This document shows, one piece after another, positions 1-9,730 of a DNA stretch of 64,000 nucleotides; within the stretch, counting starts at the first letter, position 1; each line of letters opens with the position of its first letter. The notes beneath the pieces are model-generated. The model searched no databases. It had not been told where the DNA came from and saw only the letters and a program-made list of their open reading frames with translations. This DNA comes from Branchiostoma belcheri (Eukaryota > Chordata > Leptocardii > Amphioxiformes > Branchiostomatidae). The position numbers and the translations under genes were made by a program. The DNA lies in assembly GCF_001625305.1 (NCBI RefSeq), contig NW_017804243.1, positions 1,535,835 to 1,599,834 on the forward strand. Reading direction: 5' to 3'.

Positions 1-148
1 CCCCCCCCCCACCACCACCACGAAAGTCTATCATGGAGGATGCTCGCACAGCCCCTATTGTCTGTCGTCTGACAAGCCACGGCCCTTTCAACGGTTCTTT
101 CTCGATCCTTGAAATTATTTATAAATTAAATATTTATGTTTACCTGAG

Positions 149-397
149 TAAAACATATTGTTTTTGCTACGTTTCCTCTTCTTCTGCAAACCAAAAAGGC
201 CAAAGACCTGAACCAGACTGTTACCATGGTAACTAATGTTGGGTTACATCATGTTGCAATTTTATAGCAGGAGGGATTTAAGCTCCTAGCTGTCTCACCA
301 TATATATGAATGTGTTTGAGTAAGAATTAACAGAGCAGACCATATGCGAAGGTAAACATTATGCATTCGCTTTGCAAATGTTACCTTTATGGTATAT
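149..397 (-). repeat. Dispersed ~250-bp repeat, copy 1
   Basis: This is one of at least ten related copies in the window. The family runs from a hairpin-forming end (TTTGCAAAGCAAA core) through a TTACCATGGT motif to a purine-rich end that reads AAAACAATATGTTTTCC in the opposite sense. This copy is in reverse orientation. No coding sequence is seen, and copies lie in introns and intergenic DNA alike, so it is probably a non-autonomous mobile element. Confidence 0.75.
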
Positions 398-750
398 AAT
401 ATTTTGCCTCGAGTAAATTGGGCCTATACATGCATTATATTGATATATGAATAATTTATGTGGCAAGGACAGGGGAGAACAAAGGACTGTGGCTTGTCAC
501 ACCTGTTGGCTCTGGCGTACGTATTAGCCGGACAATAGGGGCTGCACGCACGGTGCTGCACGAGCATAGCCTGGTATCTAGTCTGATCGTGGTCGGGGCT
601 GCAAAGGTTCTGTCCCGCCCGCCTCACATAGGTTTCCCGGTGTGTATTTCACGGGAGATTGATTAGCCCTCCAAATCCCCATGCATACTGCCTCTTATTA
701 GCGTAACACTCCTACCGGGACGGCGAAAAAGGGATGTAGAATGCCGAGGG

Positions 751-870
751 ATGGTTGTGGAACAATGAGAAAATTGTGTGTGTGGAAAGGTGAGAAAATA
801 TAGGTGTGGAAAGGTGAGAAATGGGTGTGAAACGATGAGAAAATTATGAGTGTAAAACGGTGAGAAATGG
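751..870. repeat. Degenerate minisatellite (GGTGTGGAAAGGTGAGAAA-like units)
   Basis: Four to five degenerate units of about 25-30 bp are visible, each built on 'TGTGRAAMGGTGAGAAA'. They give rise to spurious open frames on the minus strand. Nothing else between 400 and 1390 could be supported as a gene. Confidence 0.55.
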
Positions 871-1397
871 GTTTGCATAATTTGTACCTATGGTCTTTTA
901 ATATATAGTAAGTCTAGTATTCTTACCTAGGCTATAGGTCAGCTTGTCCACAGCCTATTGTAGAGACTATCCAACCCTGTGATCTGCGATGATGAAATTT
1001 CGACAACGCAGGAAAACCCAGCAAACCGCTCTTCACACCTGTCCTAACAAAGACAGGAAGCGTGACCTCTGACCCGGAGGTACTCTCTGGGCATGGGTCA
1101 TGTCAAATTATTTGACTAAACCTGATTATCCAACAATTGTCTAGTGTATTTCTGAAACAGGATACGACGAACAGGTCTTCTATTGGCGGTACATATTTTC
1201 TAAGCCTTTATCATACCAATTCTATCTAGCATTCCATGAGCAAGATGTCCCTTGGTGGACTTAAGCTCAGTATTAAGAAGCTGCCAAGCCTCTTTCTTCT
1301 TCTCCACAAGAACTAGTGTCAGAATTGCGTTCCAGAATTATTAAAGGCATAATCTTGTCGATAACATGCACAGTCTTGATGAAGGCAGCTGACCAGC

Positions 1398-1470
1398 TGC
1401 CAAAAAAAAGCTGGTAGAGAACAAGTATGGTTGTCAACCATACTTGTTCTCTACCAGCTTTTTTTTGGCA
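1398..1470. repeat. Perfect 36-bp foldback with a 1-nt spacer
   Basis: Bases 1398-1433 are the exact reverse complement of 1435-1470, separated by a single T at 1434. The arms contain an eight-A run followed by GCTGG. No clear target-site duplication flanks the hairpin. The flank after 1470 resembles 27830-27900 (the 'GTGTACCA...ACCAACCTGATGAAACTA' region), so it may be the edge of an older element. Confidence 0.85.
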
Positions 1471-1774
1471 AACTTGTGTACCAAAGAAAACGATGTAGAA
1501 TTGACTTACCAACCTGATGAAACTACTTACTTAAATCATACAACCTCCCTACCTCAGCAAAAGCTGTAGTGCATCAGTGTTTACACCATTGTAGATCAAG
1601 GGCATTGCTGACCAACACTGAACACAAAGAAGACGTGTTCAACTTTGCAGTGTGATTAAGTGAAATAACCTTTAATATTGGTCGTTATTTATATCAACCA
1701 TTGATGTGCCTATACCTTAAAATAATTTTTTGGCATAATTTGGCCCATCTCAATTCACACATGTAATTACGTAG

Positions 1775-1882
1775 GGGTTTGCGGAAAAACCTGTCCACCT
1801 TTCAGGCCAGGCTATCTGGCCAGTCCACCAGGCCAGGCTAGCACGTCTGGCCTGAAAGGTGGACAGGTTTTTCCGCAAACCC
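1775..1882. mobile_element. 108-bp palindromic MITE with target-site duplication
   Basis: The 36-bp arms 1775-1810 and 1847-1882 are perfect inverted repeats (ends GGGTTTGCGG / CCGCAAACCC). They surround a 36-bp centre that is itself rich in GGCCAG inverted motifs. The element is flanked by the direct repeat AATTACGTAG at 1765-1774 and 1883-1892. Perfect arms and an intact duplication suggest recent insertion. A 9-11-bp duplication is unusual for most MITE families. Confidence 0.85.
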
Positions 1883-1920
1883 AATTACGTAGGATGACAG
1901 GATTTACACTTTACCACATG

Positions 1921-4900
1921 CTAGTCAAGCCCTCTGAATATGTCATCTATTTCATCTGTGTCATTTAAACTGCATGCCTTCCTCTTCTTTAACAGTATGT
2001 CATCTTTGGCAAATGAGTTGGTCTCTGACTTCTTGTTCTTTTTGACTCTATTCTTCACAGCACTTTTCTTCTTTTCCTTTACTGTAGCATCTTGTTTCAT
2101 GTCTGATAGTAACTTAGGGGTCACTTGCTTGGGTTTCTTGTCTACTACAGGGGATATATTCTCTGGGCTCAATATTGTAGGTGTACCCCTCGCACTTTCA
2201 GTACATGTAATTGTATTGAAAGTGCATGTAGTATCTTGTCTTTCCTTCAAACTTTCAAAATCTGTTGCTTGGAGACTTCTGTCTTCCTTTTCTGACCATT
2301 GTATCAGAGTACATTGCTCCAATCGCCCCACACTTGTTAGTGTTAGTACTTTAGATTTCAAGAACTTCAAGTCAAACTTCACATTCTTCCCTTTGCTCTC
2401 CATCTTAGCACACCTCTTGATTTTCGAAGTGAGTTTTTGCAGTTTAGCTTCTGCTGCTGTGTCTTCTTGGACTTTCTCACCAATCAACTGACAGCACTGG
2501 TACAACTCCTTGAATGTACTACATGTACTAGCATTCAACATCCATTCTTTTCCCTTTCCTATACTTACTACAACAGGATTTTCCACATCTTTATGGAGAT
2601 GTTTTCTCTCAAAAGATTGTGTCCTAAACTCATCTGGCTTGTACAGTGGTTTGTGAGAATCTCCTTTGTCTTCTTTTGTAACTTTGGCTTTCATCTTCTT
2701 TTTCCTTCTCGTCTCACTTGGAGTATCTTCTTCCACAGGCAAATGTAGTGTTGTTTCCTTCTGAGTATTTTCGACTTCCATAGGCTGTGACTTACTCTTC
2801 TCACATTGTGTTTCTTGAACATTGCCACTTTTTGCTTTCCTTTTCTTTCCCTTTGCAAGGTTTTGTACAGTTTCTTTTGTTTCATCTTTTTTCGTGTCTC
2901 TGTCCTCTTTCCTTCTCTTTGCAGGGTGGGTGACATCTTCCAAGTTTTCTGTTTCTGCTTGCTTGTTGGATTGTTGCCTCTTTCTTTTCCTTGCTGACTT
3001 GGAGCTTTCCGCATGTGAGTCACCCTCCCTTCTGTCCTCTCCAAAGGTTAGTTTTGTGGGTTGGACTACAATGTCTCCCTGATTAAACAACAGCAGAAAT
3101 GTTCACATTGTAAATATTGTACATTGATTACATTAAGATACACATGGCACATCTACTCACTTTCAATACAGCCTATAGTATGTTTGAAGACACCTATGGG
3201 TCTACATATACAGAATACAGCATGGTGTATCACCTGACGTGCCAGCTATGGATTGGGTCACCCAATACCCAAGAAAACACACAATTACAGTGCAAAATGT
3301 GCCAGAAGTTGAGAAAATTGAGTCCCTAAATAAAAGAATTCATTTGTAAAAACATCAATTCCTAAGTTTTGAAAGAGGCGCACACTGAGCATGTGAAGGA
3401 AATTTTGGATTGAATGTTACCATGGCCCAGGTAACTCAAAGAACTTTTGAACCCATTCCCACTTTCATCTCAGCCTAGAAGTGTGTTGAACACACCACCT
3501 CCTATTATTTTCCAAAGCCCTCCTGTTAGCCCCATGAGTTGATACAATATTAACCCTTACCTGCACATGGCTGGACAGTCTATTCCTGATACTGGAAATG
3601 TCAGACCAAACAGGCTCTAGTGGAGAAACAAGACACATTTGCATCACAACATGTATATTACTGTACATTCCAGGTAGTTACAATGTCCTCTGAAACTCTA
3701 AAGTTCTTCAGGCATACCAATTTAACTTGTTGAGTCTCAGATTTTTTCAGAAGTGACAGGGCAGAAAAAAACAGGCCTAAGCATCCTATGAAAGCCCCAA
3801 ATGCTACAATTAGACCCATGAAGTCAACATAAAAGGCTTGTTTATACATGTAATTCAAACAATGAATTTTCAACATAATCAAACAGAAGCATTGATAGAT
3901 GGAAAAGCTAACAGCTAGGAAAACAAGGACTTTTTCAACTATTGGGGCCAAAGTATGAGCATTTTGGAGATGATTCAGAACCTAAATATCTTTTTTTTTT
4001 TTTTTTTCTAATCAGTGCAAAATGAACCTGGTCTTAACATCGTATATCGATGATTTTCGGTTCAATATAATGTCACATCAATCAATTCCCCTCGCTTAAG
4101 TGCACAGTCACATTCGATTCCAAAATTATCAGATACATTATACATAATACATAATTGCATGGTACATAATTAATTGTCATAAATTAGAAAATCTCTAAGA
4201 GTTCAACAAGAAACTGTTTACGGCAGTCTTGAACTTAGTCATATTGGGACTGTCAAATCAGAAAGAAATGAATCAGGTGGATTGAGAACCAATATTGATT
4301 AAATTGGTACAGTGTGTGGTAAAGTACTTCAAGGTCAAGATTACCTCCAAGATCCATGTCTAGGTTGTCAGGAAGTCCCTCTCCAGGATGAAGAAAAGGT
4401 GAATTGTACACAGGTGTGCTCTGTGCTACAGGTGGGATTTTTCTCTTCTTAACAGACACAGTTTTTTCCGTTGCTGTTGCATGGACACTGAGGGAAGCAT
4501 CATGGTCTCCATCATCAGGTGAGGGGACAAGCGAGGTGAACAGGTGATCCAGGAAACCCAGGGTCCCGGGGCTGACACTGTTTAGACTGGTCTGCATTCT
4601 GTAGGAGGCAACAACATGGTACAGTCTTAAAATAACTGATGGTGGCAAAACGATGACATATTGTATATGAATGGTTTATTTCAAAAGATGCACAACATAA
4701 CATAACATGACATGACATGACAGGACAGAACAGAACAGATGCGTATGAAGAGTTATCTACAAAATAACCCCCACCAAGACCACTTGAAGAAGAGGGTAGT
4801 TTCTTATAATATTAGCAACACTTGGTTGTTAGTTTAGATTTAATTGTTTTGAATTTGAACTGAAAACAATGTTTAATAGATTTTCTTTAATTTCTTTGGG

Positions 4901-7900
4901 ATCCATAGGTAGATTAAGTTGTCAGAAAGAGGCAATTGGCATTTAGGCCCTTTTGCATCTATCTTTTACTCAAACTACAAAATACAATATACTAGTATAT
5001 TTGAGGTTCAATTAAGCAATTATTGATGATTAAAGATACTGTAACATATTGATTGAATTTCAGAATTTATCTGATATAACGTCTACATCAGATACACTGA
5101 AGTTTAGCACACACCTTGACTGTTGCTGGGTTGTGTCCTCCTCTGGCACAATCCACTCCTCTAGGTCCAATGGCAGCTTGACACCACCTGGCAGCTGTAA
5201 AGGGAATTGCAGGACCAGAATCAAACAATGACATAGGGATACAGGGTGTCCATGTAAATAAATTTGGGTTGTCGGGGCATAATGTTTCGAAACATGGCTT
5301 TTTATATATACTATCCAAATGTTCGCTTTCTGGTGATATAAAACCAATTCTGTTGCAAACTGTTTTTGTTTCAGAAACGTCTAACATACCGACAGAATGG
5401 AAAATTCTGCGACTACCTACCCACTGTACTTGTGTGCCCTGAAGCTTATCAACCCAAGGCCTAAGGAAGGAGTACCACTGTTGCAGCTTCTCCTGAAACC
5501 CCTTTAAAAGGGCCCTGAAACAAAAGACAACAAAATTGATGCACAATGATTCTCTGTAGCATTCACACGTAAAGCAAATATTAGTACATCATCACATGCG
5601 AAGCAAATACATAATCACAAATGCATCATCAGGTATGTGCTTGACGACAGCTCCCTAGCTACATGTCCCTTCTTCTGTAGCAGCCTGACTGATACCACAC
5701 ACTTTACTTATTCCTTACACCACTATTATAACTACATTGTACTACAAATTGTAGTAAGAACTAGAAAGGTAACATTTGCAAAGCAAATACATTAATGTTA
5801 ACCTTCACATGACCTAGCCCAACAAACTACTCTATTTTTTCTTACATCCATATACATGGTGACCTGCCATTCCAACCTAGTCCTGCCACTTGCTACATAA
5901 TGTAATCAAACACCACAGGTTGATGCACCAGTTACCATCTGGTCCATGTCATTGACCTTATTTGTTTGCAACAAAAGAAAAGAGGCAGTGGAGGAAGGAA
6001 AAAAATGGAGCAAAAACATTATGTTTTCCTTCTGCAAAGGCAAACATACTCATATTAAATATACCTACCACAGTCTGCTGGTTATGGAGAGTAGAGTGCA
6101 GTTGGCTGCCAGGAACAGAGACTTGGTGATCTGTTGAGCTGTGAGGCTAAAAATGAGTCAAGGGCAAACTGGCAAATGAAATTGTTTTGTGCAAAAACTA
6201 GAAAAAAGGCTTATATAACAAGTAACATTCCTCTATTGACTGTACTAGTTGCCAGTAGAAAACTGTTTTGATGTGTCATTGGTTGCTTGTTTATAGTTGT
6301 AAGCTGTAGGAGGCCCTAGTCAATGTAATCTTACATGTATTTTGGAATGATCATATCGTTTTCCTGTATATCCTAGCATATTATATTTCTTTACTACCAT
6401 GCTAGAAATCAATAATAGATCTTCCTCTTTCATTATTACAGCAAGTTGTATTCAGCCAACACCTGCATTTTTAAATCAAACATAGGGGTGTTTTTCTACC
6501 TCATAGTAGAATGTTATTCAGCACCAAGAACAGGGACAGATCAGTGTAGTACATATGTTATTCAGCACCAAGGGCAGGGATAAAGAAGTGCCCATGCAGT
6601 TCCAGAACAACCTGCTAGGAGAACAAAATCTAATCATTTTGAGGCCTCATCCAGACATGCTAGACCTACCGAACCTACCAATTACGTTATTGTGTTGACA
6701 GGCTGACACAAACTCAGCAGAAAACATTATCTCCTTGGCGAAGGTAATTGTAGGTATAACCCCTCCCCTGGGTTTTTGAAATGGAACATTTTATGACAGT
6801 TGAGAGGGGATACATGAATGCCTCAGCACACAGACTGACAGTCTGGCTGGTGATCTCTGCAGCCCCCAGCAGCTTCACAAGGAGAAACTCCAGCAGCTGT
6901 CGGCTGGGCAGCAGTACTGCAGCGCCTCCTGTTGAATCATCTTTAGAACTGCAGGAAAATATATGATGAGCATCAGACACTTTGGTATTGTGAAGATTTG
7001 AATAAACTGTCCTACAATATACCTACAATACATGGTGGGATTAGCAGATTTGACATCATGCACATAATTGAGCTATTTATTTTTGTCTCGAACACAATCC
7101 ATATATATTTTACTCGCTATGGAGACTTACTATCAACATCATACCAGTATTTAGAATGTGGTGCAAAAATATGTAAGTCCTGTCTTATTTAGATTGACTC
7201 ACCTTGGAAAGCATCTAGTAACATGGGAAAAAGCTGTAACCAGATCCAGTCTTGAAAGCTTTCTGAGGGATTTCTCTATCTGTAGAAATAATGAAGAAAA
7301 GTTTTGCATTTGTGTTGAAGAAAATTTGGTCATAAGTACATAGTATCAAATTTACACTTGACATGTCATATACATACCATAGTATTTCATGTTGTTTTCA
7401 TCATTTCAATGTACAAAAAAAAAATCATGTGCCATTTCAAGTTGGTAATGGTGAAAATCATCAACAACTAGTTTCCACATTTTTCCATAAATACAACATA
7501 CATCACAACACAAATACACAGTACACAATTTAAATTGTATTTGTGTTGTAAATTAAAATTTACACGAAGGTGTTTTAAATGGTTAGTGTTCATGTAACAA
7601 AACTAGTAAATTGTAGTAATGAAAATAACCATTAGAGAAAGGCAACATTTCCAAAGCAAATGCATAATTTTTAACTTCACATATTGTCTGCTCTGTTAAT
7701 TCTTACTAACCATGGAGTTAAAAGGAACCTCCTTGCTCAAACACATTCATATACATGGTGAGAGTCTGGAGTCTAAATCCCTCCTGCTATAAAGCTGCAA
7801 CATGATGTAACCCAACACTAGTTACCATGGTTAAAGATGTCTGGTTCAGGTCATTGACCTTATTTGCTTGGAGAAGAAGAAGAAACAGATCAAAAACAAT

Positions 7901-9408
7901 ACGTCTTCCTTTCGAACCGCAAATAAATAAATATTCACGGTTTCCATTGTGGCTTCATTTTTAAAACATATAAGATTAAGTATTTAGTAAGAGTTAAAGG
8001 CACCCAATGCAGTTTTTAGGGCTTGGAAACCCGATTTGTCAAAGTCAACATTCTCATAAACTAGTGTTGTGAGTCTATCACACTATCCCAAAATATATTG
8101 ACCCTGATGGAGCAAAAATACCCAAAATTCTGACGAAAAACTGTTACTGGAAGGGCCCTGAACTGATTTTAGGGTACCACCCATAAAATAAAGGACTTAT
8201 CTTGGGCCTTTTTTCACCAATTTTAAATACCCAAAGTATGAAGTACTGATTGAAATGTCCTAATGTGAAGCAGTATGAGTCAATAAATATGCCTCATCCA
8301 GAACATTTCCAGAGTTTTGCTGCCTTAACATTTCTTGCCTGCCCTTACCATTTTGAGGTACTGGTAGTGTTTGTTCCTCCTGAGAGAGGCTGACAGTTTG
8401 TACAGGACTCTGGTCAGGACAGACTCTTCAAACTTCAGGTACGGATCCTTCAGCAGGAACATCTCCATACTGACAACCTGGTCTGTCAGCACGGAAACTG
8501 AGCCTTCAATGGCGGGAACAAAAATACTGATTACTAGAAAGCATGATATGTGCAAAATAACAGTTAAAAGTGTGCATGTCCTGAGTCAAATTTGTGGAGA
8601 CACCCCCCCCCCAAGTACTAAGTTCTTTAGTACAAATGCAAAATTATAGAACTTTAGAAATACAAACTTATATTTGATGCATTTACTAGTATGTCTTGGG
8701 GGACTTTTGTGAGCCTGGGCTACTAAAGAAACGGAAAAAGAAACATAGGCCTAACATGCAAGCTTAAAGCTCGAAGCTTAAATGATTTTAAAAGGGCAGA
8801 CGCTTAATTACTAGTAAGAACTATAGCAGACTTTGATATTAGGGTTCAGACTATATTTAGTTAAAATTAACTGTTATTGTCGTCTTATGACGTAGATGAC
8901 TAATTCCAATGGCTAACATGACATCACATTATTTCATTATTAGATGCTGTTATCATAGTATTCATACGGTATTAACGTTATATCAAGGACTGTGTTACCT
9001 TGGCTTGAGATACTGTGTTTTAGATTATTTAGCTAGACATGTCCTCGATTACATGTATATATAGCTGAAGCAGGCTCTTTCCAGATTGACACACATTAGT
9101 ATTATAGACTAATTACAACGCAATATTCATATCATGTGCATATGATATCACAGGAATAATTCTTCTTGGTACGATTTCAGGACAACAGACGCAGACGTCT
9201 GCACGTGTTTGAAAACACCCCCCTCCCCCTCTGGACTTTTTACACGCTCATAATGCTACATATGAATGGCTAGATACTATCACATAACGCCCAATCGTGC
9301 ACATGATATTAAAAATCATAAAGAACCTTTGTCGCCGGAGAAGGGACATCTTGAAATCGGAGGACACTGGAGACTTTCTACATCGTTCCAGAAGAAACGT
9401 TCCGCCAT
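1921..9408 (-). CDS. NEPRO: NEPRO-like nucleolar protein, 10 exons, 722 aa
   Basis: Likely orthologue of nucleolus and neural progenitor protein (C3orf17/NEPRO), a nucleolar factor linked to RNase P/MRP and rRNA processing. Coding exons on the minus strand are 9327-9408, 8349-8503, 7203-7279, 6814-6948, 6069-6146, 5421-5514, 5115-5194, 4345-4598, 3561-3616 and 1921-3078. Phases agree at every junction and sum to 723 codons. The start ATG at 9408 has an in-frame TAA just upstream and reads MAERFFWNDVE. The family match rests on the remembered human protein: the helical N-terminal half with the 'TSRLW...LKGF' segment across exons 5-6 (same spacing as human 'VSRLW..YKG'), the 'FKELYQCCQ' region in the last exon, and a C-terminus ending DEIDDIFRGLD (human ends DDIDDIF..). 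The last exon (residues 338-722) is very Lys/Glu-rich, as expected for a nucleolar protein. It is longer than the human protein (about 567 aa). The exon 1 donor (GTTCTT) is the weakest splice site. Confidence 0.85.
3700..3960. repeat. Diverged copy of the 12859-13145 MITE family
   Basis: The stretch from about 3708 (AGGCATACCAATTTAACTTG...) closely resembles the terminal inverted repeat of the element at 12859-13145. It lies in a NEPRO intron and creates a hydrophobic spurious open frame on the minus strand at 3658-3951. Confidence 0.5.
4694..4738. repeat. ACATG/ACAGA pentanucleotide microsatellite
   Basis: Tandem pentamers drift from CATAA through CATGA to CAGAA over about nine units inside a NEPRO intron. 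Confidence 0.7.
5759..6045 (+). repeat. Dispersed ~250-bp repeat, diverged copy 2
   Basis: Recognisable by the start AGAAAGGTAACATTTGCAAAG and the end ATGTTTTCCTT. The middle is strongly diverged. It sits in the NEPRO intron between exons 5 and 6. Confidence 0.6.
7631..7915 (+). repeat. Dispersed ~250-bp repeat, copy 3
   Basis: Forward-orientation copy in a NEPRO intron. It carries a ~30-bp insertion of unrelated sequence (ACCATGGAGTTAAAAGGAAC region) within the usual 'TTAATTCTTACTCAAACACATTC' segment. Confidence 0.7.
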
Positions 9409-9730
9409 CTTCAATGTTTACATTCTCCCATGGACCAGCCCATTTTGCGGCAGGTATTTACGACACGGCGTGACGTCACTGTAGTGTGGACGGTTCCAGA
9501 AAGCTCTGGAAGGTGCGCGCAAGTTCTCGTGTTATCCTGGATGTTGTAGAAGCCTACATTGTTCCTGAATGTTCGGAAAAATTGTAGATCGTGGGAGAAG
9601 ATTCTTCCGAGTGGTTTATAAGCGCCGCAAAAGCGAACTCTGGTCATTCAGTTTCCAGAGAAGCGAAGCAAAAGTTATCTAGAACCGAGATTGAGAAGAG
9701 AACCAGAGCGACTGTAACGTTACTGACAAC
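9409..9730. promoter_or_regulatory. Head-to-head NEPRO/HSP70 promoter with heat-shock elements
   Basis: Only 322 bp separate the two start codons. At 9562-9578 the sequence TTCCTGAATGTTCGGAA is an almost perfect array of alternating TTC/GAA pentamers. At 9493-9512 GTTCCAGAAAGCTCTGGAAG is a second array with one mismatched unit, and 9597-9608 (GAAGATTCTTCC) is a shorter third. A TATA-like TTTATAAG lies at 9615-9622, about 110 bp before the HSP70 ATG. A fourth HSE-like stretch (9386-9403) falls inside NEPRO exon 1. Heat-shock-factor control of HSP70 is well supported; co-regulation of NEPRO is inference. Confidence 0.8.

Noticed and set aside
2691-3044. Lys-rich 117-aa open frame overlapping the NEPRO last exon
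   Set aside because: It is a shadow frame of the Lys/Glu-rich coding exon. The phase of the upstream exons selects the other frame, which ends in the conserved DEIDDIF tail.
3658-3951. Hydrophobic 97-aa open frame on the minus strand
   Set aside because: Its DNA matches the terminal repeat of the MITE at 12859-13145 and it has no splice sites fitting NEPRO phases.
6714-6813. Extension of NEPRO exon 4 through the open frame to 6714
   Set aside because: Splicing at GTATCC (after 6814) restores a 30-residue block of the same length as the human protein. The extension is non-conserved and ends in a stop.
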